Shown: positions 51,042 through 59,395 of the stretch, in pieces
Layout of the letters: the number at the start of each line of letters is the position of its first letter
Position numbering within the stretch: position 1 is the stretch's first letter
Assembly: GCF_009908265.2 (NCBI RefSeq)
Contig: NZ_JAAATX020000001.1
Location: forward strand, 1 to 64,000
Source of the DNA: Paragemmobacter amnigenus
GTDB lineage: Bacteria; Pseudomonadota; Alphaproteobacteria; Rhodobacterales; Rhodobacteraceae
Direction of reading: 5' to 3'
Length of the DNA stretch: 64,000 bases
Notes under the pieces: generated by a model
Told to the model about the DNA's origin: nothing
What the model saw: only the letters and a program-made list of their open reading frames with translations
Database searches by the model: none
Translations under genes and position numbers: made by a program

Positions 51042-51361
51042 GCCCCCTCGCCCGGCATCGCGAAGGCCCGCGCCAGCAACTCCGCCGCCGCCCGCGCCGC
51101 GCCCACGGGGCCGCCGCCGATCTCCACCGTCACCAGATCGCCCGCACCGCCCCGCCAGCCGCCCCCGCGCAACCCCGCCACCAGCAGCGCCAGCACGTCG
51201 CGGCTGGAAAACCGCCCAGCCTCGAACCGCGCCACCAGCTCCATCAGCGACCCCTCGCCCAAAAGCGCCTCCAGCTCGGCGAGCGCCCCCAGCGTCAACT
51301 TCGCGCGGTGCGGAACCCCGTCCAGCACCACCTCCACCTCGCCCGCAAAAGGGTTCGCCAT
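51038..51361 (-). CDS. GTA g10, gene transfer agent family tail chaperone
   Basis: A 107-residue GTA_gp10 family protein: ANPFAGEVEVVLDGVPHRAK, then LTLGALAELEALLGEGSLME and FSSRDVLALLVAGLRGGG. Members lie between the tail tube and tape measure genes and act in tail assembly. I start at ATG 51361, which shares one base with the g9 stop; a GTG one codon upstream is possible. Confidence 0.9.
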   Translation of the reverse strand: MANPFAGEVEVVLDGVPHRAKLTLGALAELEALLGEGSLMELVARFEAGRFSSRDVLALLVAGLRGGGWRGGAGDLVTVEIGGGPVGAARAAAELLARAFAMPGEGA

Positions 51362-51774
51362 CACAGCGCCGTAAAGGTCAAAGCCCCGGCCGAGGCCAGC
51401 GTCAGCTCGTAACTCGCCTCGCCATTGAAACTCCCCGCATATTCGATCGCGGTGATCTGGAACGGCCCCTCCACCACGCCGAAATCGGGGATGATGACCT
51501 GGAATTCGGGCATCTCGCCGTCAAAGAAGATCTGCCGCGCGCGTTCATCCGTGCCCGCATCGCGGAACACCCCCGCCCCGCTCACCTGCGCCGACCGCAC
51601 GCCCGCGCCCGCCAGCAGCTCGCGCCACCCCCCCGCACTTTCCAGCGAGGTCACATCCACCGTCTCGGCGTTAAAGCTGATGCGCGTCGCGCGCAGCCCC
51701 GCCACCGTCTCGAACTGCCCGTCCCCCGTCAGATCGACCTTCAGCAACAGGTCCTTGCCATTCTGAACCGCCAT
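51361..51774 (-). CDS. GTA g9, major tail protein
   Basis: A 137-residue tail tube protein: AVQNGKDLLLKVDLTGDGQF, GLRATRISFNAETVDVTSLE, AGAGVRSAQVSGAGVFRD and EYAGSFNGEASYELTLASAG. This is the TP901-type tail tube pattern shared by GTA g9. It lies 9 bases downstream of g8. Confidence 0.92.
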   Translation of the reverse strand: MAVQNGKDLLLKVDLTGDGQFETVAGLRATRISFNAETVDVTSLESAGGWRELLAGAGVRSAQVSGAGVFRDAGTDERARQIFFDGEMPEFQVIIPDFGVVEGPFQITAIEYAGSFNGEASYELTLASAGALTFTAL

Positions 51775-51783
51775 CGCGCCCTC

Positions 51784-52182
51784 CTAGAAATCCACCCGCA
51801 CGCGGAACGCCAGATCGATCCGCCGCACCGCCCCGTCCTCCAGCCGCCGCGCGACCGCCTTCTGGAAGGCCACGCCCACCACCCGCCCCGCAGGCGCGGG
51901 CAGCGAAAGCCCCTCCATCGCGTCGCAGACCGCCGCCGCCGCCGCCTTGGCCGCCAGAAACCCCGCCGCGTCCGACAGGACCGACACATCCACCCGATGC
52001 GCCACCCCCGCCCCCGTCGCATCGGATGCATCCCGCGCCTCCTCCGGTCCGATCAGGACGAAGGTTCCCGTCCCGCCCCCCGTCGGCACCGCATCCACCA
52101 CAGGCACGCCCGCCAGATCGGGATGCCCCGCCAGCGCGGCATGCACCGCCGCCTGCACCGCCCCCGCCGCCCGATAGCTCAT
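51784..52182 (-). CDS. GTA g8, tail terminator (DUF3168)
   Basis: A 132-residue DUF3168 protein beginning SYRAAGAVQAAVHAALAGHP, with FVLIGPEEARDASDATG and the VSVLSDAAGFLAAKAAAAAV block. Members complete the head-proximal end of the tail. ATG 52182 overlaps the g7 stop (ATGA); the longer ORF is out of register with the family. Confidence 0.9.
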   Translation of the reverse strand: MSYRAAGAVQAAVHAALAGHPDLAGVPVVDAVPTGGGTGTFVLIGPEEARDASDATGAGVAHRVDVSVLSDAAGFLAAKAAAAAVCDAMEGLSLPAPAGRVVGVAFQKAVARRLEDGAVRRIDLAFRVRVDF

Positions 52183-52514
52183 CCCGTCACCTCCTCGGCG
52201 GAACACAAGAGATGCCGCCCCGTCCCGTCGCTCTCGGTCACAGCCAGCACGCGGAACACCCGCGCCCCATCGCGGAACCGCTGCCCCGCCACGGGCCGCA
52301 GCGCATGCCCCTGCGCCAGCCCCCGCACCACGATCCGCAACGCCTGGACCGAGGCTGCCGCCCCCATCCCCGCCGCCTCGCGCCCCGCCCCGGGCCGCAC
52401 ATGTGCCCAGAGCGTGCCGCGCGGAACCCATGTCTCCACCCAGCCGCCCGCCCCGTCGCCCGCGCGCTCCATCGCCTCCAGAACCAGCGGACGGTCCAGC
52501 CGCGGCCCGCTCAT
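52179..52514 (-). CDS. GTA g7, head closure protein
   Basis: A 111-residue phage head-tail joining protein: ETWVPRGTLWAHVRPGAGRE and RFRDGARVFRVLAVTESDG are typical. It seals the portal/adaptor channel. ATG 52514 overlaps the g6 stop by four bases. Confidence 0.88.
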   Translation of the reverse strand: MSGPRLDRPLVLEAMERAGDGAGGWVETWVPRGTLWAHVRPGAGREAAGMGAAASVQALRIVVRGLAQGHALRPVAGQRFRDGARVFRVLAVTESDGTGRHLLCSAEEVTG

Positions 52515-53113
52515 GCGCCACCCCCGCCCAGCAGACGCACCGTCCGCCACCGCCCGATCAGCGCCAGCACCGAGGCAGGCATCCCGCCCCGCCCGTCGCC
52601 CGGATCGTGCCGGTTCTCGTAGAACTCGGCGGCCAGCAGCAGCACCGCCTGCGCCAGATCGTCCGGCACATCCTCCCACAGGGCGGCGAACCCCGCCGTC
52701 AGCCCGATCTCCACATGCCCGCCCGCAGGGATCGCGGGCAGCGCGCCCGCCACCGCCACCAGCCTTGGCCGATGCGCATCGGGCACCAGTGCAAAGCGCC
52801 CCGCCTCCGCGACCACCCGCGCGCCATCGGCGCCGATCACCGCCACCTCGCCCAGCACCGCCACCGGCGCCACGGGCAGCGGCTGCACCCCCGCCTCGCG
52901 CCAGCGTTCCAGCCGCAGCCGGAACCCCCGCCGGATCAGCGCCTTTCCCGTCCGCGCCTCGATCGCCGCCATCGCCGCGCGCAGGTGGCTTGCCAGCAAC
53001 CCCGCCTGCAACCCCTCGGGTTCAAAGGCCGTCCCCAGCCGCAGATGCCCCGCCAGCGCCGCCACCGGCAGCACCGCATCCGGCACCGCCCCGACCTCTT
53101 CCAACACCATCAC
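52511..53113 (-). CDS. GTA g6, head-tail connector protein
   Basis: A 200-residue gp6-like connector (phiE125 gp8 family). It has PVAALAGHLRLGTAFEPE, HLRAAMAAIEARTGKALIRR and the C-terminal LAQAVLLLAAEFYENRHDPG helix. It binds beneath the portal. It is the first gene after the capsid terminator, 64 bases from the capsid stop. Confidence 0.9.
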   Translation of the reverse strand: MMVLEEVGAVPDAVLPVAALAGHLRLGTAFEPEGLQAGLLASHLRAAMAAIEARTGKALIRRGFRLRLERWREAGVQPLPVAPVAVLGEVAVIGADGARVVAEAGRFALVPDAHRPRLVAVAGALPAIPAGGHVEIGLTAGFAALWEDVPDDLAQAVLLLAAEFYENRHDPGDGRGGMPASVLALIGRWRTVRLLGGGGA

Positions 53114-53137
53114 CGCCTCCGCACCGACACCCGCGAA

Positions 53138-53171
53138 AAAACCGGGCCGGCCCCCTGCGGGACCGGCCCCA
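53138..53171 (-). terminator. Intrinsic terminator directly after the GTA major capsid gene
   Basis: On the minus strand: stem GGGCCGGTCCC / GGGGCCGGCCC (11 bp with one G-U), loop GCAG, then GG and six T. It begins 7 bases after the capsid stop and lies inside the otherwise compact GTA operon. Confidence 0.85.
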
Positions 53172-53177
53172 CACCGC

Positions 53178-54371
53178 TTACGACACCGCGAATTTCAACA
53201 GCTTGATCGCCGCATAGTCGGTCACGTCGCCCCCCACGCGCTTGGACGCATAGAACAGGACATGCGGCTTGGCACTGAACGGATCGCGCAGGATGCGCAG
53301 GTCGGGACGTTCCGCGATGGTGTAACCCGCGCGGAAATCGCCGAAGGCGATGGCATGGGCATTGGCGGCGATATCCGGCATGTCCTCGCAGACCAGCACC
53401 GGATAGCCCATCAACCGCGCAGGCTCCCCCGCCGCCAGCCCGTCCGACCACAGGAAGCGCCCGTCGGCATCCTTCATCTTCCGCACCGCGCCGGCGGTCT
53501 TGGAATTCATCACGAAGGACGCGTTGGCGCGGTATTCCGCCCCCAGCGCATAGACGAGGTTGATGATGCAATCCGCCGGATTGGTCGTCGCGAAATCCGA
53601 CGCCGCCCCCGACGGGACATAGCCCAGACTGCCCCACGCCCAGGTCGCATTCGCCACCTTCGGCACCGTCAGGAACCCGCGCGGCTTGTCCACGCCATCC
53701 CCGCTGACGAAGGCCGCCGATTCCGCGCGCAGGAACCGCGTCGCGATCTTGCCCGCAAGCCAGCCCTCCACGTCGAAGGCGCTGTCATCCAGCAGGCGCT
53801 GGCTCGCCTTCGGCATGGCCGACAGCTCGTGCAGCGCGATCGACACGCGCTCCAGCAGCGGCGTCGCCGTCTCGGCCTGCGCCCCCGTCTCGGTCGCCCA
53901 GCCCGACCCGACCTCGGACCGGTCCACCAGCACGTCGAAGGACGCCGCCTCCACCTGCACCACCTGCGCGATGGCGCGCAGCGACGCGGTCGAGACCAGC
54001 ATGGACTTCACCGTCTCGGCCGTCTGCGGATCGACCAGATAGCCGCCATCCGCCGCGACCGAAGACGTCATCGCCTTCCCCTCCAGCACCAGCCCGCGCA
54101 GCCCGTCATCATCGCCCGTCCGCAGATAGGCGCCAAAGGCCCTGCGATGGGGCACCCCCACCTCGGCCGCCTGCGACAGGGGCGGACGCCCGTAACCCGT
54201 CATCTTCCGGTCCAGCATCACCACACGCTCTTCCTGCTGTTTCACCAAAGCCTTCACCTCGCCCTGGAACTCCCTGACCTCGCCCAGAAATCCCTCCAGC
54301 GCGTCCTTCACGTCCAACGCCGCCGCCATCCCGTCCGGGTCCATCCCGGCGGGTCCGTTCCGCTCGTCCAT
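53178..54371 (-). CDS. GTA g5, HK97-fold major capsid protein
   Basis: A 397-residue major capsid precursor. An N-terminal charged coiled-coil delta domain (about 10-65, EGFLGEVREFQGEVKALVKQ) is followed by the mature HK97 fold from about residue 105 (MTSSVAADGGYLVDPQTAET), with VLVDRSEVGSGWATETGAQA and MGYPVLVCEDMPDIAANAHA. The prohead protease upstream would remove the delta domain. ATG 54371 has GAAGGAT upstream. Confidence 0.94.
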   Translation of the reverse strand: MDERNGPAGMDPDGMAAALDVKDALEGFLGEVREFQGEVKALVKQQEERVVMLDRKMTGYGRPPLSQAAEVGVPHRRAFGAYLRTGDDDGLRGLVLEGKAMTSSVAADGGYLVDPQTAETVKSMLVSTASLRAIAQVVQVEAASFDVLVDRSEVGSGWATETGAQAETATPLLERVSIALHELSAMPKASQRLLDDSAFDVEGWLAGKIATRFLRAESAAFVSGDGVDKPRGFLTVPKVANATWAWGSLGYVPSGAASDFATTNPADCIINLVYALGAEYRANASFVMNSKTAGAVRKMKDADGRFLWSDGLAAGEPARLMGYPVLVCEDMPDIAANAHAIAFGDFRAGYTIAERPDLRILRDPFSAKPHVLFYASKRVGGDVTDYAAIKLLKFAVS

Positions 54372-54399
54372 GCCGTATCCTTCCCTCAAAGACGCGGGA

Positions 54400-54933
54400 T
54401 CACCGCGCCGCCAAACCGGCCCGCGCCGCACGCAGCGCCGCCGCCACCTCGCGCAGGGGATGCGCCCCCTTCGCCGCCACCCGCGCCTCGGGCAGCATGG
54501 GGAATGTCACCAAGGACACCTCCCACAGATCGACCTCGGCCAGCAGCCGCCGCCCCCGCCCGTCCCGCTCGGCCCTGACCGTGCGATAGCCGATCGACAA
54601 CCCGTCGATCGCCCCCGCCGCCAGCAGCTCCGCCGCCTCGCGACCGCGCGCCAGTCCGGTCAGCAACCGCCCCGACACCCGCAGCCCGCGCGCATCCTCC
54701 ACCACCTCGTCCCAGACCCCGATGGGCTGGGCCGGGTCATGCTGCCACAGCATCTTCACCCGCCGCCCCGCCGCCGCCAGCCGCGCCAGCGACGCGCCAT
54801 AGGCCCCCGCCAGCACCACATCCCCGCCCTGATCCGCTACCCCGAAGACCGAGGCATAGCCCGCCACCCGCGCGCCCTCGACCACCAGCCCGCCCTCGCC
54901 TGCGGTGAACTTCCGCTCCAGTCCCATCCTCAT
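54400..54933 (-). CDS. GTA g4, HK97 family prohead protease
   Basis: A 177-residue serine protease of the U35 type. GYASVFGVADQGGDVVLAGA, the catalytic His in KMLWQHDPAQPIGVWDEV, the Ser in DGLSIGYRTV and EVDLWEVSLVTFPM all match the family. It matures the capsid protein encoded 28 bases downstream. It overlaps g3.5 by four bases. Confidence 0.94.
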   Translation of the reverse strand: MRMGLERKFTAGEGGLVVEGARVAGYASVFGVADQGGDVVLAGAYGASLARLAAAGRRVKMLWQHDPAQPIGVWDEVVEDARGLRVSGRLLTGLARGREAAELLAAGAIDGLSIGYRTVRAERDGRGRRLLAEVDLWEVSLVTFPMLPEARVAAKGAHPLREVAAALRAARAGLAAR

Positions 54934-55184
54934 CTCCCCATCGCCGCCGACAGCACCGCCTCCGCCCCCTGCGCCAGCAGGAAGGCCGCCACCCCGTAGA
55001 CCATCACCCAGATCCGCCGCTCCAGCCGCTCCAGCGACCCTTCGATATGGGCCAGCCGGTAATCCAGCGCGGCCCAGCGTTCCTCGGCCACCCGCTCGTT
55101 CGCCTCGATCCGCGCGGCGGCGGCGTCGAAACTGTCGAACAGGAACCGCGACCCGCCCGCAGGGCGCGGGGACCGCCCGCTCAT
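54930..55184 (-). CDS. GTA g3.5, small membrane protein of the head-formation group
   Basis: An 84-residue protein: an N-terminal basic stretch, a coiled-coil helix (AARIEANERVAEERWAALDY...IEGSLERLERRI) and a C-terminal membrane helix (VMVYGVAAFLLAQGAEAVLS). It corresponds to the small gene between portal and protease in RcGTA-like clusters. Role unclear. ATG 55184 overlaps the portal stop (ATGA); the rest of the longer ORF is portal in another frame. Confidence 0.88.
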   Translation of the reverse strand: MSGRSPRPAGGSRFLFDSFDAAAARIEANERVAEERWAALDYRLAHIEGSLERLERRIWVMVYGVAAFLLAQGAEAVLSAAMGR

Positions 55185-56353
55185 TCCGCCTCGACCGGCG
55201 GCAGACCCAGCGCCCGCCGCTTCTCTGCCGCCGTCAGGAAATCCGCCGCCGCCACCCGCGCCCAGGCCGCATCCCGCTCCACCGCCAGCGCGGGGATCAG
55301 GTCCAGATCGGGCCGCATCTCCACCGCCTCGCCCGTGAACCCCGCCAGCCAATGCGACACCGCCGCCAGCACCCGCCCCGCCAGCGGCAGCACCGTCAGC
55401 CGGTAGAACGCCCGGTTCGCCTCGGCATAATTGGCATAGGTCGCATCCCCCGGTATCCCTAGCATCATCGGCGGCACGCCGAAGGCCGTGGCGATCTCGC
55501 GCGCCGCCGCCTCCTTGGTCTTCTGGAATTCCATGTCGCTGGGCGAAAACCCCATCGGCTTCCAGTCCAGCCCCCCTTCCAGAAGCATCGGCCGCCCCGC
55601 ATTGCGCGCGCCCTGATGATGCGCCTCCATCTCGGCCACCAGCCGCTCGTACTGGTCCTCGCTCAGCCCCTGCCCGTCCGCGCCGCGATAGACGATCGCC
55701 CCCGAAGGCCGCGCCGCATTGTCCAGAAGAGCCTTTGACCACGCACTCGCGCTGTTATGCACGTCGATCGCCACCGCCGCCGCCTGCAGGGGCGAAAACC
55801 CGTAATGGTCGTCCTGCGGGTGGAAACTGCGGATATGGCAGACCGGCACCACCCCGCCGCCCAGCGTGAAACGGTGCGTCCGCCCCCCCACCGAATAGTC
55901 ATACCCCACCGGCCAGCCATCCGCGCCGGGCACCACCGCCATCCGGTCCGACCGTAGCACGTGCAACTCCGACGGCAGCGCGCCCTCCCCCGGCACCGCC
56001 TCCAGATAGGCATTCCCCGTCAGCAGGATCTGCCCATAGACCGCCTCCAGCAGCTCCGCCCGCCCCTGCGCCGGATTGGGCCGCGCCAGCAGCGCCGCCA
56101 GCGGATGCACGTCATAGCGCCGCTCGGCATCCTGCACGACCACGGGCAGCGCCGCCGCCGCCTCCGCGATCAGCCGCACCGCGCGGAACCCCACGGGATT
56201 GCCCATGAACCCCGTGCGCCCCAGCGATCCCGTATCCCGCGCCGACCAGGCCACGCGCCCCGACGTGCCCCAGGCGATCACGCGCCCCGCCGCACTCGCC
56301 TTGCGCTCCACCGCTGCCACCTCGGGCGCCTTCCTCAGAAACCGCAACACCAT
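55181..56353 (-). CDS. GTA g3, portal protein
   Basis: A 390-residue HK97-type portal. Visible are MGNPVGFRAVRLIAEAAAAL, TGNAYLEAVPG, the DDHYGFSPLQAAAVAIDVHN wing segment and FGVPPMMLGIPGDATYANYA. It forms the dodecameric DNA entry channel. ATG 56353 (MVLRFLRKAPEVAAVERK) fits homologues; nine upstream residues in the open frame are unsupported. It begins 63 bases after terL. Confidence 0.94.
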   Translation of the reverse strand: MVLRFLRKAPEVAAVERKASAAGRVIAWGTSGRVAWSARDTGSLGRTGFMGNPVGFRAVRLIAEAAAALPVVVQDAERRYDVHPLAALLARPNPAQGRAELLEAVYGQILLTGNAYLEAVPGEGALPSELHVLRSDRMAVVPGADGWPVGYDYSVGGRTHRFTLGGGVVPVCHIRSFHPQDDHYGFSPLQAAAVAIDVHNSASAWSKALLDNAARPSGAIVYRGADGQGLSEDQYERLVAEMEAHHQGARNAGRPMLLEGGLDWKPMGFSPSDMEFQKTKEAAAREIATAFGVPPMMLGIPGDATYANYAEANRAFYRLTVLPLAGRVLAAVSHWLAGFTGEAVEMRPDLDLIPALAVERDAAWARVAAADFLTAAEKRRALGLPPVEAE

Positions 56354-56416
56354 GCACGCCTCCACCCTCCGGCCCGCCACAGGCGTCCGGTTCCCCGTCC
56401 AAATCCGTCGAAAAGC

Positions 56417-57760
56417 CTACAGCGACCGCACCTGCGGCCGCCGCCAGCGGCCCGCCCGATCCAGCATCAGATCGGTCAAGGCCCAGACCAGCGCATCCAC
56501 GCGGTCGGGCGATCCGCGCCCGACATAGCCGCCCCGCGTCATCTGCCCCATCTGCGCCTCCAGCCGGCCCAGACCCGCCAGATGCGCCACCCGCCCCTGC
56601 TCGTAAAGCGCGGCAACGGGTTCGGCGCGCACCGATTTTCCCTTGCTCGCCCGCACCATCTTCAACGGCAGGAACGCGTCCTGCTGGCGGATCACGGCGG
56701 CGACCAGATCGCCGCCCATGTTCACCTCGGCCACCATCCGGTCCGCGCCATGGCGGCGGAAGGCATCGACGGCCACCGCCGCCCATTCCGCCGCCCCCTT
56801 GCCCTGGACGCTCGCATCCTCGATCACCACCGCCCGCCATTCCTGCGGCGGCCCCTCCAGACAGGCGCCCACGACAAGGATGCCGCATTCATCCGCCGCG
56901 GCCCCCGCACTGGCGGGCGGGTCCACGGCGACGACCACCTCGGTCAACCCTTCGGCCTTGCCACCCTGCGCCCGCGCGATCACCTCGCGGCTCCACAGCG
57001 CGCCTTCGGCATCCTCGACCAGCAGCCCCTCCAGCTCCTCCATCCCCTGCCGCGTGCCGCCATAGCGCGCCTCCATCTCGTGCAGGAAGGACGCCGCCAG
57101 ATTGGCCTTGTTCGCCTCAGTCGGGGCATGGCTGACGACGGTCGACGGGTTCTTCAGCACCGCCTTCAGAACCGCCACATTGCGCGGCGTCGTCGTCACC
57201 ACCGCCTGCGGCAGCGGCCCCAGCCGCAGTGCGAACTGCAGCATGTCCCAGGTCTCCTGCGCCTTGGGCCACTTGGCCAGCTCATCCGCCCAGGCCGCAT
57301 CGAATTGCGGCCCGCGCAGGCTGTCGGGATCATGCGCCGACACCACCTGCGCCACCGCACCATTGGGCCAGAGCAGCCGCTTGCGCCCCGCCTCCCACAC
57401 CGGCCTCCGGTCGGGCGGCGCGCAGGCCATGATCCCGCTCTCGCCAAAGACCATCACCTCGCGCACCTGATCCACCGTCTCGCCCACCAGCGCCACCCGC
57501 CGCGCGCGCCCCGCATCCGCAGGCCCCGCGCCCTCGACCTGCGCGCGCACCCATTCCGCGCCCGCCCGCGTCTTGCCCGCGCCCCGCCCGCCCATCACCA
57601 CCCATGTCCGCCACGCCCCGTCGGGGGCGATCTGGTGCGGCAGCGCCCAGAACTCGAACAGCCAGGGCAGCGCCAGAAAGGCCCCGTCGCTCAACCCCGA
57701 CAGGAACTCATGCACCGTCTCCGGCGTCGCGGAGGCGAGCCAGACGGCGCCCGATCTCAT
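56417..57760 (-). CDS. GTA g2, large terminase
   Basis: A 447-residue packaging ATPase/nuclease. Walker A GGRGAGKTRAGAEWVR is near residue 60, the Walker B region has FDAAWADELAKWPKAQETWD, and the nuclease domain contains VVAVDPPASAGAAADECGI. I start at ATG 57760 (MRSGAVWLASATPETVHEFL), like homologues; a TTG at 57829 would add 23 residues. The gene overlaps g1 by 53 bases. Confidence 0.93.
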   Translation of the reverse strand: MRSGAVWLASATPETVHEFLSGLSDGAFLALPWLFEFWALPHQIAPDGAWRTWVVMGGRGAGKTRAGAEWVRAQVEGAGPADAGRARRVALVGETVDQVREVMVFGESGIMACAPPDRRPVWEAGRKRLLWPNGAVAQVVSAHDPDSLRGPQFDAAWADELAKWPKAQETWDMLQFALRLGPLPQAVVTTTPRNVAVLKAVLKNPSTVVSHAPTEANKANLAASFLHEMEARYGGTRQGMEELEGLLVEDAEGALWSREVIARAQGGKAEGLTEVVVAVDPPASAGAAADECGILVVGACLEGPPQEWRAVVIEDASVQGKGAAEWAAVAVDAFRRHGADRMVAEVNMGGDLVAAVIRQQDAFLPLKMVRASKGKSVRAEPVAALYEQGRVAHLAGLGRLEAQMGQMTRGGYVGRGSPDRVDALVWALTDLMLDRAGRWRRPQVRSL

Positions 57761-58037
57761 CGCGCGCAGCGTCGAGGTCGAGAGCACGCTCTCCGACGAC
57801 GCCGGCAACTTCACTGCGAAGCCTGTCAACTTTCACCCTCTCGTCCATCAGCACCATCAGCGCGGCCTGCAACTCGCGCACGGCCTGCACCGTCCGCTGC
57901 GGCCCGTCCGCATGGTTCGCCCTCAGCCGACCGATCGCCAGCGCCACCTCCTCGGCGGCCCGCTCGAACACCCGCAACGCCCGCTCCAGGATTTCCGCCT
58001 GCGTCGGGGGCGCCGGTCCCCCTTCCCTGTCCCGCAT
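57708..58037 (-). CDS. GTA g1, small terminase
   Basis: A 109-residue mostly helical protein (PTQAEILERALRVFERAAEE, then RTVQAVRELQAALMVLMDER). In R. capsulatus the g1 product was identified as the small terminase that recruits TerL. GTA TerS has lost strong sequence-specific recognition, consistent with packaging of host DNA at random. ATG 58037 is preceded by GGCGGAG; a GTG at 58097 is an alternative start. Confidence 0.85.
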   Translation of the reverse strand: MRDREGGPAPPTQAEILERALRVFERAAEEVALAIGRLRANHADGPQRTVQAVRELQAALMVLMDERVKVDRLRSEVAGVVGERALDLDAARDEIGRRLARLRDAGDGA

Positions 58038-58093
58038 AGAACTCCGCCCCCTGCCAACCCGAACGGCGGAAAAGGCAAAAGCGGCGAGGGGTG

Positions 58094-58126
58094 TCACCCC
58101 TGCCGCTTGCCCACCTGTTCCATCAT
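58094..58126 (-). CDS. Possible 10-residue leader peptide before GTA g1
   Basis: MMEQVGKRQG followed by TGA. The stop overlaps the alternative GTG start of g1 (GTGA) and lies in a GGGGTG-T-CACCCC dyad (58088-58100). It may be chance; listed because it sits exactly between the candidate promoter and g1. Confidence 0.25.
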   Translation of the reverse strand: MMEQVGKRQG

Positions 58127-58133
58127 GTCACAA

Positions 58134-58163
58134 GTCCTACACCGGACCGGACGCCAAAGTCAA
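58134..58163 (-). promoter_or_regulatory. Candidate promoter of the GTA structural operon
   Basis: TTGACT, 18-base spacer, TAGGAC on the minus strand, in the only sizeable spacer (58038-58219) upstream of g1. The -10 is poor, as expected for a promoter needing an activator such as GafA; no GafA gene is in the window. Confidence 0.4.
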
Positions 58164-58219
58164 GGAAATTCACCCGCCAAATCAAAGACTTGCCGCGCGC
58201 CGCCTTAACCTTTCGTCAA

Positions 58220-59395
58220 TCAGTCCTGCACACCGCCCGCGCCATCCTCGCCCTGCTGCCGCTCGATCTCGCGCCAGCGCGCCACGTTCTCGTTATGCTC
58301 GGCCAGAGTGCGGGCAAAGGCATGGCCCCCGCTGCCATCCGCCACGAAATACAACAGGTCCGTCGTCTCGGGGTTCAGCGCCGCCTCGATGGACAGCCGC
58401 CCGGGATTGGCAATCGGCGTCGGCGGCATCCCGTCGATGACATAGGTGTTATAGGGCGTCTCGCGGCGCAGCTCGCTCTGCCGCAGCCCGCGCCCCAGCA
58501 CGCCCTCGCCCTTGGTAATGCCATAGATCACCGTCGGGTCCGTCTGCAGCCGCATCCCCTGCGCCAGACGGTTGATGAACACGCTCGCCACACGCTTGCG
58601 TTCCTCGGCGATCCCCGTCTCCTTCTCGACGATCGACGCCATGATCAGCGCCTCCTCCGGCGTCTCGTAAGGCAGCCCCTCGGCCCGCGCCGCCCAAAGC
58701 TCGGCCAAGGTCGCCGCCTGCCGCTCGGCCATCTGGCCCAGCAGCGCCGCACGGTCCGCGCCCCGCTCCACCTCGTAACTGTCCGGCGCCAGCGACCCCT
58801 CGGGCGGCACCTCTGCGATCTCGCCCGTCAGGAACTCAGCCCGCCGCAGCGAATCCACCACCTGCCAGCTTGTCACCCCTTCGGCCAGCGTCACCCGCCA
58901 GCGGATATCATCCGCCTCGGCCACATCCAGATATTCCGCAGGCACCGCCTCGGCGGCGGGATCGAACTTCACCACATCGACATAGCGGTTGGTCTCGGGG
59001 TCCAGCTCGCGCAGCACCACCTCGGCACTCGCCACCGAAATGCGGTAATTCACCTCGCGGCCACAGGTCGACTGCCCGCCCACCGTCACGCTTTCCAGCA
59101 CCTGCGCCATCGACTGGCCGGGCATGACAAGGTACGAGCCGAATTTCAACCCGTCCGCCTTGCCGGAATACTCCGCCCCGATCCGGAAGATGCGCGCATC
59201 ACTGACCGCGCCCTGCTCCTCCAGCGCGCGGCTCACCGCCGACAGCGACGCCCCCCGCTCCACGCGGAAACAGATCGCCTGCGTCAACGGCCCCGGCCCC
59301 GTGAACTGCTCGCGCCCCCAGGCCAGCAGGCCCGCCGCCGCGACCAGCAGAACGATGAACAGCGTCAGCGCGTTCGAGGCGACCGACCGCCACAT
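58220..59395 (-). CDS. mltG: Endolytic murein transglycosylase MltG
   Basis: A 391-residue inner-membrane protein that cuts nascent peptidoglycan glycan strands. It has an N-terminal TM helix (ASNALTLFIVLLVAAAGLLA), a LysM-like region, then the YceG domain with the catalytic Glu in ASIVEKETGIAEERKRVASV (about 262), LQTDPTVIYGI and LYFVADGSGGHAFARTLAEH. The start shares a base with the fabF stop. The fabF-mltG order is common. Confidence 0.95.
   Translation of the reverse strand: MWRSVASNALTLFIVLLVAAAGLLAWGREQFTGPGPLTQAICFRVERGASLSAVSRALEEQGAVSDARIFRIGAEYSGKADGLKFGSYLVMPGQSMAQVLESVTVGGQSTCGREVNYRISVASAEVVLRELDPETNRYVDVVKFDPAAEAVPAEYLDVAEADDIRWRVTLAEGVTSWQVVDSLRRAEFLTGEIAEVPPEGSLAPDSYEVERGADRAALLGQMAERQAATLAELWAARAEGLPYETPEEALIMASIVEKETGIAEERKRVASVFINRLAQGMRLQTDPTVIYGITKGEGVLGRGLRQSELRRETPYNTYVIDGMPPTPIANPGRLSIEAALNPETTDLLYFVADGSGGHAFARTLAEHNENVARWREIERQQGEDGAGGVQD

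Noticed and set aside
44392-58037. Integrated prophage
   Set aside because: No integrase, att sites, replication, regulation or lysis genes. Gene set and order match the GTA structural cluster, and the flanks (fabF-mltG, cysE) are those of GTA loci.
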